Origin: Austropuccinia psidii
Lineage: Eukaryota > Basidiomycota > Pucciniomycetes > Pucciniales > Sphaerophragmiaceae
DNA length: 64,000 nucleotides
Direction: 5' to 3'
NCBI GenBank assembly: GCA_023105745.1
Contig: JALGQZ010000001.1
Coordinates: 62,580,437 to 62,644,436, forward strand
This document shows positions 12,001 through 23,156 of the stretch, piece after piece; the stretch's first letter is position 1, and every line of letters begins with the position of its first letter. The notes below the pieces were generated by a model. That model worked only from the letters and a program-made list of their open reading frames with translations. It had not been told where the DNA came from and did no database searches. Both the position numbers and the translations under genes were made by a program.

Positions 12001-13976
12001 TACATCAAGTCCAAATTATTGATGATAAACCTATAGAAGGACCAGTTTGTTATATCTCAAGACAAATCAAACCAACAGAAGCCAGATATGGTGCAAGCCA
12101 AATGGAATGCTTATGTTTGGTATGGGCACTTGCGAAATTACACTATTACCTTGATGGCAGTGGTTTTGAAGTGATAACTGACTGTAATGCAGTAAAATCA
12201 CTCCTTAACATGAAAACTCCCAACAGACATATGTTGAGATGGCAAATAGCTATTCAAGAATATAGAGGAAACATGACTATAGTTCATAAAGCAGGAAACA
12301 TTCACAAGAATGCTGATGGACTTAGTAGATGGGCTTTAGCCAACACTCCTGATAACCCAGCTTATGTACCTTTGGAAGCTGAACCACAGATTCCAATTGA
12401 AGGAATTAACATACCTGATATTGGGACTGAATTCTTTGAAGAGGTCAGAGAATCTTATAAACAAGACAAGAATTGCCATATCTTGACTTCCTTATTAGAT
12501 AAAGACTGCAACGATACATCTTTAGTTAATGCACTTGATGAAGTTTGGAAAAATTCCTATTCTGAAGGAAGATTTCACCTGTTTGATGGGATCATTTACC
12601 ACAGAACAAAACATTCTTGTGTTATGACATTGTGCAGTAGATTACTTATCAATACCATTCTTCATGAATGTCATGATAGTATCTACTCTGGACACCTGTC
12701 AGAAGACAGAACACTTGAAAAAGTTAAGAACTGTGCATGATGGTCATCTTGGAGAAAGGAAACCATTGAATATTGCCATACCGGTGACAGATGTCAAAAA
12801 GCAAACAGGAGTACAGGCAAGAAATTTGGACTTATGATCCATATTTAAGAACCAAAATCCCCTTGGGAAGTTGTTCACATGGATTGGGTCACAGAACTTC
12901 CTCCAAGTGGTGACAAAGGTTATAATGCTTGCTTAGTCATTATAGACAGATATAGCAAAACTCCCATATTCTTACCATGTCATAAAGAGGACACTGCTAT
13001 GGATGCAGCTCTTCTTTTATGGAGTAGAGTTATTTCTAATACAGGATTATTTAAGAATATCATAAGTGACAGAGATCCCAAATTCACATCTGCACTTTGG
13101 ACCAATCTTCATAGATTGTTTGGGACTAAGTTATCATTCTCTACAGCATATCACCCTCAGACAGATGGGCTAGCAGAGAGGATGATTCAGACTTTAGAAG
13201 ACATGATCAGGAGATTCTGTGCTTATGGATTAGAATTCAAAGACTCAGATGGCTTTACCCATGACTGGTGCACTCTGATACCTGCATTAGAATTGGCATA
13301 CAAGACATCAGTCCATTCTTCCACGGGACAAACTCCTGCTATGTTAGAAAAAGGATGGAATCCAAGACTCCCAGCAGACACACTGAGGAAAGACTTGATT
13401 GACATTCATCCTACAGCTTCCAGCTTCAAGATAATGCTTTATAAAGTGAAACATCATGCAAAACAAAGTATGGATGATGCTTTTGATTATGCAAAACAGA
13501 AGTGGGACAAGAGTCATAAAGTACCAGACTTCAAAGTAGGTGACTTAGTTTTAGTTTCAACCTTGAATTTTAATAATATCAAAGGCCCAAAGAAACTTAA
13601 AGATTCTTATGTAGGACCTTTTGTTATTGTTGCTTTACATGGAACCAATGCAGTTCAAGTGGAATTGAGTGGTGAGTTAGAAAATAAACACCCCACCTTT
13701 CCAGTCAGCTTGTTAAAACCTTATCAACAAGCTGATAAAGGATTTTTTCCTTTAAGAAACCCAACTCCTTTAACTGTACCACCTGTGGAACAGAATGAAG
13801 ACAAAAAGATAAAGAAAGTCATTAAAGAAAGGAGACTTAGTGGTAAAAATCAAAGAGAATATCTTGTCAGATATAGGAATCCAGTACATGAAGATGAATG
13901 GATGGCAGAATCAGAAATACCTGACTCAGATAAACTCTTAAGAAGATTTAGACATGAAAGAAGGCCACAAGACTGA
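8268..13976 (+). pseudogene. A2 Gag-Pol polyprotein (single frame, six stops)
   Basis: One frame of about 1,900 codons encodes the structural and replication proteins. Order: disordered Gag N-terminus overlapping the accessory gene, a coiled-coil-like stretch (about 9060-9400), capsid-like region (EEWPTFSGEGEYNHIEF onward), CCHC knuckle CHKCGSTSHLANTC (about 10120-10160), aspartic protease LDTGAF (10479-10496, Asp about residue 739), reverse transcriptase with YIDD (Asp about 1088), RNase H ([17 protein letters not shown]), integrase zinc finger and DDE core (MDWV, SDRDPKF, AERMIQ), and a C-terminal chromodomain (about 13800-13976). In-frame stops: 9729 TGA, 10002 TAA, 10032 TAG, 11703 TAG, 12738 TGA, 12846 TAA. 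The last two are shared with A1. No frameshift is needed between Gag and Pol. The AUG at 8268 is supported by similarity of MVHTRNGSNYS to the family B start MTTRSGSQYS. Confidence 0.9.
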
Positions 13977-14104
13977 ATATGTCTATAAATGTGCTTTAAT
14001 TTACTTGATCTGAGTAATGTGAAGAGGTTGGACAGTGGACATTAATCCCCTTTGGGGCCTTATTCTTTTATCATTCATAAAATTGTAGGACAATTTTATT
14101 TTTT

Positions 14105-14117
14105 TGGTGGGAGGGAA
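14105..14117 (+). other. A2 polypurine tract
   Basis: TGGTGGGAGGGAA directly abuts the TGTGAG start of the 3' LTR. Family B has the related TGGTGATAGGGAA at the same place. It primes plus-strand DNA synthesis. Confidence 0.8.
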
Positions 14118-16042
14118 TGTGAGCCTTGAGGTATATTTTACATACCCAAATAGGCCACCATTATCTTAAAAAGAAATTTTGAATTATGCACAACTCATCA
14201 GTCATGCATATATCCAACAAAATTCATCATTTTCAATTTCAGAAAAGATGAATAACGTTTTATTGAGTACGTAAATCCATGTATTTAAGACCAGATTTGG
14301 ATTCTACATATAAATTCACCTAGGGTAGCCCCATAGAGTGAATAAGCTCAATTTAAGTATTTGAGGTGGTAAAATGGAAAATACTTCAATACCACATCAT
14401 TAATACCACATAAAAGATCCGTGAAAATTTTTGTTTTTCTTGATTTTAAGCCAAAATAATGGGAAAGTGAGAAATCCCATGTTACATATACACTAAAAAT
14501 AGTGTTATGCATGTTTTGAGCACTTAATATCATGGTATTCTTACATAGACTTTTGGTACACCCATAGTGGATATCTCACTTTAAGCTTAATTTTCTATTT
14601 TTACGTGAAAAATAAGTAAGGGGGACAAAAGACATCAAAGAGAGCCAGGGTACCCAGCTTCTGAGGCCTCTGAGGCGTGGATAGCTCCAGAGCATGGATC
14701 CATGGCTCATCTTGGCCCAATCAGTAAACCAAAACTCTTTGGGAACTTGGTTACCAACTTACACCTACTGTAATCATAAGAAAATAGCAAATAACGTGCT
14801 ATTTTGGCGTGCCAAGGAGGTAATGAGCTACTTAGACTCCTGTAACCACGTCAATTCTTGATGACTTTCCATGACTAGACCCTAAAAGAGTAATTAAAAC
14901 CCTTTTGGAACATATATTCATTGATTTACCTCATAGCAACCAGCAAAATACTGCTATTTGCAATTCTACGTAGAAATGAGGTAAAAACTTCAAAAATTCA
15001 TTCAAAATACAATTATTAATGAATCTTTCTGAAACTTTCAGGACTAATAGAGAACTGTATTATCTATGGTACAACCAAAAAGAATTATGGCTTTACTAGT
15101 AAAATTCAATGTTTTACTTACAGTCCATTTTTGACCATTCTACGTGAAACACTGAATCTTCAAAAATTCACAGTAATTACAACCTGGGATTAAATTGGCA
15201 ATAACATTGATAACTTTGAGAAATAAATGATTATTTTAGAATAAAAGAAGATTTACAGATGTTACTCCTTTTATTCTTAACCATATTGGGGTTGGTAGTC
15301 ACGTAAAAGCATCTATTAAGTAATTATGATAATCTTACGTGACAACTGATGATGCAATCAATAATCCAAAAAGGTTTATTGTTTTCTCACTCACTGGTTT
15401 TTCAGTTTTCTCCATGGTACGCCTCTGTGAGCTGTTGTTGACTTAAAAGAGGCCTCCTCTTGCTGTTTTTTCCAGGAATCATCTTATCAATTTATTAAAT
15501 CATTATTACCAACAAGTAAGTATTAGTTACAGCTATACTTAAGTGTTTTAAATCTTTCAGAATCAACCAGAAAGACGTGAAATCATAGAATCCAACTATA
15601 TATTGTTGTAATACTGTTATAAATCGTTTTGATCCCTTAAATCCACAATTCCACGTCAAATTTCTCTACTTTTATCTATCAATAAGTTCTTTGGAGTATT
15701 AGTGAGTCATTTATCTTTAATCATTAAAGTTTTTCTCTAGTAATAGTTTTCTTCAAGAATTATCTTTATAATTATTCTTGTAAAAGATAATTATATATCA
15801 AAATAATTTTATTATTTTAATAAAAGAAGTTTTTTATTATTAAAATTCTTCTTGTAATTGATTCTTGTAGACAATTACTGCTCACTGTTATAATCACTAG
15901 TAGTGTATAACACGTGAAAGAAATAATTTTATAATTATTCAATTGTGGTTATAATAATTTTTATTATTATATTTCATAAGAACAAACATAGTACTGTTGA
16001 TTAATAGTAACATTATCATCAGTTTCATAGTCACATCTTACA
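14118..16042 (+). repeat. A2 3' LTR (family A)
   Basis: A 1925-bp direct repeat of 5749-7672, from TGTGAGCCTTGAGG to CATCTTACA. It carries the same GTAAGTATT donor near 15515. The second GTATT target copy follows at 16043-16047. Confidence 0.95.
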
Positions 16043-16157
16043 GTATTTGATTAAAGACACTAGAAAAAATTCTAAAAGAGAAAAAATTATTTTTTATACT
16101 TTTTAAAATATTTTTAAAGATATTTTATGAGTTTTATATTTTTTAATATTAAAAAAA

Positions 16158-16262
16158 GGGTGTTGGTAAACACACGTAAGCCCTTATGTGTTTTTACCAT
16201 AAACTTACGTGTTTTTACCAAATTATGGCCAAAACACGTAATTTTATGGTAAAAACATGTAA
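16158..16262. repeat. Left terminal inverted repeat of the 2.2-kb element
   Basis: Contains several copies, in both orientations, of a motif like ACGTGTTTTTACC. Its inverse is at 18219-18318. The repeated motif could be transposase binding sites, by analogy with other MULEs. Confidence 0.8.
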
Positions 16263-16736
16263 TTAACCTAATTTTTTTATAAAAATTCCTCAGGCTCATT
16301 TTTGAGAATTTTGAAGATTTTTTTTTTTGCCATATTTTTTCCAAAATGGGATTTGAAGGTCCCCAGATTTTTTCAATTTTTTTTTTTTGCCCAATTTTTC
16401 TATTTTGGGCAATTTGGTAAAATGGCCCATTCTTTTTAAAAAAACTCATTAAAAATGTTCCCACATATGAATTTCAATAATTTTTTTTTAAAATGAAGGT
16501 GAGAATGTTGAGAATAATAAACCAGAAGCCCAACATTTTGGTATTTTTTTTGCAAGAACATTTGTAGGCCCAAAAAGTCCATGTTTTTTTACGTTTTTTT
16601 GTTCATGTTTGTAATTAAATTGAAAATGCCATTTATGACATAAATTGAATTCAAAATTTAATTTATGATGAGTGGAAGTTAAAATTTGATTTTTGGCATT
16701 AACAGTGTCATTTATCACATAAAAAGTGCCATAAAT

Positions 16737-18195
16737 GGCATCACTAATGACATAATAATGCCATAAATCGCATCAAGAATGACATACAGATGCCATTTAT
16801 GGCCAGAAAATTGGCATAAATGGCATTACAGCAATGCCATAAATTGAATCTAATGGCCTTGAAAATGCCACAAATGGCCTTAAAAATGGCATGAATGGCC
16901 TTAACATTGGCCTTAAAAATGGAATTAATGGCCTTAACTATAACATAAATGGCATCAAAAATGCCATTTATGGAATCGAAAATTCCATTTGTGACATTAT
17001 TCCATTTATTGCATTGATAATGCCATTCATGGAATTAGTAATGCCATTAATGGCATTGTTAATGTGGCATTATTAATGCCATTTATGGCATTAATGGCAT
17101 CAGAAATGTTGCATTTTTGATGCCACAAATGGCATTGTTGATGCCATAAATGGCATTAATGGAATCAATAATATTTCATTGATAATGCCATTAATGGCAC
17201 TGTTAATTCCATTTATGGCATTGTTAATGCCATTTATGGCATTGTTAATGCCATTTATGGCATTGTTAATGCCATTTATGGCATTGTTAATCCCATTTAT
17301 GGCATTGTTAATGCCATTTATGATGCCACAAATGCCATTTATGATGCCACAAATGGCATTGTTGATGCCATAAATGGCATTAATGGCATCAATAATATTT
17401 CATTGATAATGCCATTAATGGCACTGTTAATTCCATTTATGGCATTGTTAATGCCATTTATGGCATTGTTAATGCCATTTATGGCATTGTTAATGCCATT
17501 TATGGCATTGTTAATGCCATTTATGGCATTGTTAATGCCATTTATGGCATTGTTAATGCCATTTATGGCATTGTTAATGCCATTTATGGCATTGTTAATG
17601 CCATTTATGGCATTGTTAATGCCATTTATGGCATTGTTAATGCCATTTATGGCATTGTTAATGCCATTTATGGCATTGTTAATGCCATTTATGGCATTGT
17701 TAATGCCATTTATGGCATTGTTAATGCCATTTATGGCATTGTTAATGCCATTTATGGCATTGTTAATGCCATTTATGGCATTGTTAATGCCATTTATGGC
17801 ATTGTTAATGCCATTTATGGCATTGTTAATGCCATTTATGGCATTGTTAATGCCATTTATGGCATTGTTAATGCCATTTATGGCATTGTTAATGCCATTT
17901 ATGGCATTGTTAATGCCATTTATGGCATTGTTAATGCCATTTATGGCATTGTTAATGCCATTAATGACACTGTTAATGCCATTTATTGAATTGTTAATGC
18001 CATTTATGGCAATGTTAATGCCATTTATGGCAATGTTGATTCCATAAATGGCATTAATGGTATCAGAAATATTTCATTGATAATTCCATTAATGGCACTG
18101 TTAATGCCATAAATGGAATTTTTAATGCCGAAAATGGCATTTTTAATGCCACAAATGGCATTAATGGCATCATAAATGCCATAAATAGCCATATT
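16737..18195. repeat. Palindromic minisatellite (ATGCCATTTATGGCATTGTTA)n and degenerate relatives
   Basis: The whole body consists of variants of ATGCCAT..ATGGCAT. Near-perfect 21-bp units occur about 5-6 times at 17206-17318 and about 25 times at 17430-17960. Each unit contains the inverted repeat TGCCAT-TT-ATGGCA. A higher-order duplication of about 224 bp is visible: the block starting ATTTCATTGATAATGCCATT occurs near 17175 and again near 17398. One frame reads as repeated MALLMPF, which is a by-product of the repeat and not a gene. Confidence 0.9.
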
Positions 18196-18218
18196 TCATT
18201 TAAAAACCATCCCTTACC

Positions 18219-18318
18219 TGTTTTTACTAAAAACTTACGTGTTTTTACCAAATTATGGCCAAAACACGTAAGTTTTTAGTAAAAACACGTAAGCTCTTTT
18301 GTGTTTTTACCAATACCC
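18219..18318. repeat. Right terminal inverted repeat of the 2.2-kb element
   Basis: Holds CTTACGTGTTTTTACC, the block CCAAATTATGGCCAAAACACG also found at the MULE-OTU right end, and the terminal CCAATACCC. Confidence 0.8.
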
Positions 18319-18613
18319 TCAAAAAATTATTCTTTTTGAAGAAAAAAAATAAAATTTAAGATTTTGAATGAAAATTAATTCAGAGTAACTCAAAGAATAA
18401 TTTTATAAGTGTTTGGATGTGAAAAAGCCACGTGTAAAAACAGTATAAAATTAGACCGAATTCCTCAATGAAAAGATTTCCACAACAATTTTCAAAATAA
18501 AAATTATTTTAACTTCAAAATGAAAGAAAAACATTATTAATTAATATATTTTAGAACTTGAAAATATATTAATCAAGGGTACAAGGCTCAAAAAACACGG
18601 CCAGGCCCCCAAA

Positions 18614-20514
18614 TGTAAGATTTGTCTATGAAACTGATAATAATATTAATATTATTCAACAGTACTATGACTGTTCTTATGAAATATAATAACAAAATGT
18701 TATTATAACCACAATTAAATAATTAAACAATTATTTCTTTCACGTGTTAAACACTACTAGTGATTTTAACAGTGAGTAAGTAATTGTTTAAAAGAATCAA
18801 TTACAAGAAGATTTTAATAATAAAACTTCTTTTATTAAAATAATGCAATTATTTTAATATATAATTATTTTTTGCATGAATAATTATAATGGTAATTCTT
18901 GAAGAAAACTAATTTAAGAGAAAAATTTTAATAATTAAAAAGAAATCACTCACTAATATTCCAAAGAACTTATTGAAAGATAAGATAGCAAGATTTGACG
19001 TAGAATTGTGGATTTTAAGGATCAAAATGAATTTATAACAGTATTACAACAATATATAGTTGAATTCTATGATTGCACGTCTTTCTGATTTATTCTGAAA
19101 GATTTAAAACACTTAAGAATAGCTATAACTAATACTTACTTGTTGGTAATAATAATTTAAATGTCAATAAGATGATTATTGGAAAAAACAGCAAGAGGAG
19201 GCCTCTTTTAAGTCAACAACGCCTCACATAGGCGTGCCATGGAGCAAACTGAAACACCAGTGGGTGAGAAAACAATAAACCTTTTTGGATTATTGATTGC
19301 ATCATCTGTTGTCACGTAAGATTTTCATAATTACTTAATTGATGCTTTTACGTGACTACCAACCCCATTATGGTTAAGAATAAAATGAGTAACATCTATG
19401 AATGTTCTCTTATTCCAAAAAAATAATTTATTTCTCAAAGTTATCAATTTTATTGTCAATTTCATCACAGGTTGTAATTACTGTGAATTTTTGAAGATTC
19501 AGTGTTTCACGTAAAATGGTCAAAAATGGACTGTAAGTAAACCTTTTAATTTTACTAGTAAAACTGTAATGGTTTTTGCTTGTACCATAGATAATACAGT
19601 TCTCCATTTGTCCTGAAATCTTCAGAAAGATTCACTAAGAATTGTATTTTTAATGAGTTTTTGAAGTTTTTCCCTCATTTCTGCATAGAATTGAAATTAT
19701 GAGTGTTTAACTGGTTGCTATGAGGTAAATCAATGTATACAAGTCCAAAAAGTGTTTTAATTACTCTTTTGAGGTTTATCCATGGAAAGTAATTAAGAAT
19801 TGACATGGTTACAGGAGTCTAAGTAGCTATTTACCTCCTTGGCAGGTCAAAATAGCAGGTTATTTGCTATTTTCTTAAGATTTACAGTAGTTGTAACATG
19901 GTAACCAAGTTCCCAAAAGATTTCAGTTTACCAATCAGGCCAAGATCAGCCATGGATCCAAGCTTTGGAGCTTTCCACGCGTCTGAGGCCTCAGAAGTTG
20001 GGTACCCTGGCTCTCTTTGATGTCTTTTGTCCCCCTTGCCTATTTTTCACGTCAAAATAGAAAATTAAGCTTCAAGTGAGATATCCACTATGGGTGTACC
20101 AAAGGTCCATGTAAGAATACCATGATATTAAGTTCTCAAAACATGCATAACACTATTCTTAGTGTATATGTAACATGGGATCCCTCACATTCCCATTATT
20201 TTGGCGTGAAATTAAGAAAAACAAAAGTTTTCACAGATCTTTTATCTGGTATTGAAGTATTTTCCATATTACCACCTCAAAGAGTTAATTTGAGCTTATT
20301 CACTCTTTGGAGATACCTTAGGTGAATGTTTGTGTAGAATCCAAATCTGGCCTTATATCTATGGATTTACTTACTCAATAAAAAGTTCTTCATCTTTTCT
20401 GAAATTAAAAATGATGAATTTTGGATATGACTTATGAGTTATGCATAATTCAAAATCTATTTTTAAGATAATTGTGGCCTATTTGGGTACGTAAAATATA
20501 CCTCAAGGCTCACA
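18614..20514 (-). repeat. A1 5' LTR (family A)
   Basis: A 1901-bp LTR, in plus-strand view TGTAAG...GGCTCACA. It is the 5' LTR of A1 on the minus strand, followed by the same primer-binding site as A2 (CACGGCCAGGCCCCCA at 18596-18611, reverse). It retains the GTAAGTATT donor. Its outer edge at 20514 meets family C coding sequence, so A1 inserted into C3. Confidence 0.93.
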
Positions 20515-20516
20515 AA

Positions 20517-21503
20517 AAGCAACCCAGCTTATGACCCTGAAGTAGCAGCTAAAATTCCTATCCATTTCATGGAAAGAGAAAGAAAGAAAAACTTCAGATT
20601 TTCTGAATGGGCACCAGAAAGTAGTACCCCAGACAGTAGAAACACTGACTCAGAATGAGCAGAAACTCCCATATTGGGAATAAGCTCCTCAGAATTGCAC
20701 ACTGAATTCTTCACTGCAGTGATGAATGCATATGCCAAACACAAACCGTGTGGCATATTGTTACAACTCCTCTAACAAAAGTACAGGAACCCTGGTTGAG
20801 GGACTATAAGGACAATAAATTTTTCCTTATAGATGGCCTGCTCTACCATAGAGAGAAGCACACTAGTGCAATCACATTAATAGACAGAGGCCATATATCT
20901 TTGATCCTGCAGGAATGCCATGATTGCCCCTATATGGTACACATGGGTGAAGACAGGACCAAAGAAACGGTAGCAAGCACTGCCTGATGGCCCAAATGGG
21001 AACAATAGTTGAGTGAATACATCAACACTTGTGAAAGATGATAAAAGGCAAGTAGGAAACATGGGAAAAATTATTGGTTACTTCAACACTTAGAAGGACC
21101 TAAGCACCCATGAGAAACCATCAACATGGATTGGGTTACAGGACTTGTCCCAGGAGGTAAAGAAAACTTCAATGCCTGCTTAATCATAGTTGATAGGTTC
21201 AGCAAGAGTATGAGGTGCCTACCATGTCACAAGGACGATACAGCCATGGATACTGCTCTGTTTTTCTGGAACAACATCATATCCACCTGTGGAGTCCCTA
21301 AGATCATAATCAGTGATAGGGACGCAAAGTTCACATCTGCATTTTGGACCAACCTGTATGACATGCTAGGTCCTAAACTTGCTTTTTCTACAGCTTACCA
21401 TCCACAAACAGATGGACTAGCTGAGAGGATGATCCAGACAATGGAGGAAATCCTCATAAGATTCTGTGCCTATGGCATGGAACATAAGGACAATGAAGGT
21501 TAC
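20517..21503 (+). pseudogene. C3 Pol fragment: spacer, integrase zinc finger and catalytic core
   Basis: Begins after the RNase H region (NPAYDPEVAAKIP) and runs through the zinc-finger part (LQECHDCPYMVHMGEDRTKE) to the DDE core ([38 protein letters not shown]). It carries stops near 20658, 20985 and in the 21010-21045 stretch, where the second zinc pair is lost. The frame is cut by D4 after NEGY and resumes at 31379 with THDWVTLLP. The catalytic core itself (21126-21503) is open. Confidence 0.88.
21499..21503. repeat. Target-site duplication of D4, left copy (GTTAC)
   Basis: GTTAC precedes the D4 LTR start TGTCACAGG and is repeated at 31379-31383 after the LTR end TTGTGACA. The C3 integrase reads continuously across once D4 and one copy are removed. 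Confidence 0.95.
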
Positions 21504-23156
21504 TGTCACAGGGGCTCTTATGGAAGCAAGAGGGCCTGGCACTCAGGAATAAAGAACTCACTTGGAGGGCTCCAAAAGATAAGAAGAATAATAAAGATTG
21601 ATTTCTTTAAATAAGAAGAATGGAAAGACAAGTATTCCAAAAGATAAAGCAAGGATAAGAAGCCAAAGGCCAAGAAGCCAACCAAGTGAATCCTCAATTC
21701 ACTGTTTTGACCTGCCAGAAAACAAAATGGAACTAGTAAAAGATATGACCACCAATATCCACTGACAGGCAAGGAAGAAAAAGAGAAAGGGTGCTGAATG
21801 ACTGACTTAAGATTATCAGTATTAACTTTGATAATGTAAAATAAAATAAAGATAATAATAAATCCAATATATTAATGAACTGGGGAAAAAGTGCCCAGGT
21901 GCTGAAAGGTGGCCAGTATATGTGAAAAGATGAAAGACTGATCCTGGAAGGTGGATCACCGGCTGTATTGTCTGAATTGGGCCAATACAGTTCTGGCCAT
22001 CTTGTAATTGAGCTGTGTGATTGAATTCCCACAGTGGAAGATTGAATCAGCCCAATTGGGCCAAGGACATACAGGTTGATTGATTGACACCTGTATGGAC
22101 CAATTGAGTTGTCCAAGGAGTATTGAAATACTTGATGCCTTGACAGCTGATTGAGAGACTGTATAACCTCTGAGAATGCCCTTGGAATAATCCTGAATGT
22201 AATTGCTAACCCTCACCCCCTGCAGGGCCACGTGATTGGGATCCTTGAATGGTCTTCTGATTGCCGCCATGCATTGCCAGACTGATGAGTTAAAGAATCC
22301 TCCTTCAAAATGGGCGTTGGATTTTGGGACCTTGATTTGGAATTTTGGAATTTGGTCCTGAAAACGTCACCATTGAATTGATGAGAAAAAATGGTACATA
22401 ATGGTATATAATACCATATATGCAGCACTCCTGCAACCTTGAGTACAGGGTGCATGGAGGAATGGAAAGAATTCCCCTTAAGCTGAGGGGAGTGCTTGCT
22501 GAGCTGGTCTGGTGGCCTCTGGTGGTTGCTAGAGGCCATGGCTGGAAATATGGTCCATGGTGGTCCATGTCCAAAATTGGGTCCTACAGGTTCTATGGCC
22601 ATTTTGGTGTCCAAGGAATTGATGGCCAAAATTGGCTCAGGTGGGCCCAATTGTGGTTTGGGAGCCACCTGGCCTTGGGGGCTAGATGGCTTCCCCCTTT
22701 GGCCCCTTTTGACCTCATTGGATTAGGCCAAAAGGGGCCTAATTGGCCTACGGACTGCAGACTGTGGACTGTGAATTACTGCCCATGGGCCGTAGAAGCC
22801 GTAGGGGGCCTAAATGGCCCAAAAAGGCCATTTAGGCCTGAACCCCCCTAATGAAAGGGGGTGCCCAAAGCCAAAGGTGATGGCTAGGGGTCCTGGAGGA
22901 CCCCCCAGGCCCAAAATCAAAGATAAAGGCCTGGGGGTTGGTGATATGGAAATTGCCCAAGGAGGCCAATGATGGCAGGATATGGCCTGAGGCCATAAAT
23001 GATGATTGGTGACCAGAAATGGCCAAATGGCCTCAGAGCACCAGAAGGGACAAATTGGCCATATAACATGTGGTGTGGCCAATTGGCCCCAACTTTTTTC
23101 CAGGTTAGAATTGCTGCAACACCCATGGAGGAGGGTCAATCTTTGTGGTTGTGACA
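21504..23156 (-). repeat. D4 3' LTR (family D)
   Basis: Matches 29712-31378 and the solo LTR 41001-42664. It is strikingly rich in GGCC and short palindromes such as TTGGCCAA and AAGGCCATTTAGGCCT, in contrast to its AT-rich surroundings. The polypurine tract CCAGGTAGAGGGGTAC abuts it on the minus strand (23172-23157). Confidence 0.93.

Larger units (their letters stand above)
5749..16042 (+). mobile_element. Element A2, complete Ty3/gypsy family A element nested in A1
   Basis: A 10,294-bp element with two direct LTRs of 1924 and 1925 bp, a primer-binding-site candidate, Gag-Pol in one frame, a polypurine tract and a 5-bp target duplication. It lies in opposite orientation inside A1. The two LTRs differ at many visible positions, for example GAGCGTTGAGG versus GAGCCTTGAGG at the start, so the insertion is not very recent. 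The element is defective: Gag-Pol carries six in-frame stops. Confidence 0.95.
16158..18318. mobile_element. Non-autonomous MULE-type transposon with minisatellite body
   Basis: A 2161-bp element bounded by GGGTGTTGG and CCAATACCC with inverted repeats of about 100 bp. The 8-bp target duplication is TAAAAAAA (16150-16157) against TCAAAAAA (18319-18326). The empty site is confirmed by the A2 leader (7951-7990, reverse strand). The termini match those of the MULE-OTU element at 57491-61903, and about 400 bp inside the left end also match it (CTCAGGCTCA..TTTTGAGA, TTTTGCCATATTTTT, CCCACATATGAATTTC). It encodes no transposase and is best read as a deletion derivative whose interior is replaced by palindromic repeats. 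Confidence 0.85.
16043..18613 (-). mobile_element. A1 leader, split by a DNA transposon
   Basis: The sequence 16043-16157 plus 18319-18613, read on the minus strand, is the A family leader (compare 7673-8085). It runs from the primer-binding site next to the LTR to the TTTTTTCTAG acceptor and the first codons of the accessory gene. It restores to continuous A sequence once the 2161-bp element and one target copy are removed. Confidence 0.9.

Noticed and set aside
14348..14533. Short conserved frame in LTR-A beginning MILSAQNMHNTIFSVYV (also 5976-6161 and 20122-20325)
   Set aside because: It is repeated because the LTR is repeated. It is upstream of the presumed promoter and differs in frame and length in the A1 LTR, so a gene is not supported.
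17206..17960. Regular short repeats resembling a CRISPR array
   Set aside because: The 21-bp units are directly contiguous with no unique spacers, and the organism is a eukaryote.
17179..18047. Long frames of repeated MALLMPF that look like membrane proteins
   Set aside because: They are the translation of a 21-bp tandem repeat, which is a multiple of three and stop-free in this frame. Nothing indicates selection for protein.
22213..23126. Several frames of 60-150 codons on both strands in LTR-D (also 30188-31314 and 41028-41818)
   Set aside because: They lie inside LTRs, overlap each other, and are not conserved in frame among the three LTR-D copies. The GGCC-rich composition makes stops rare.
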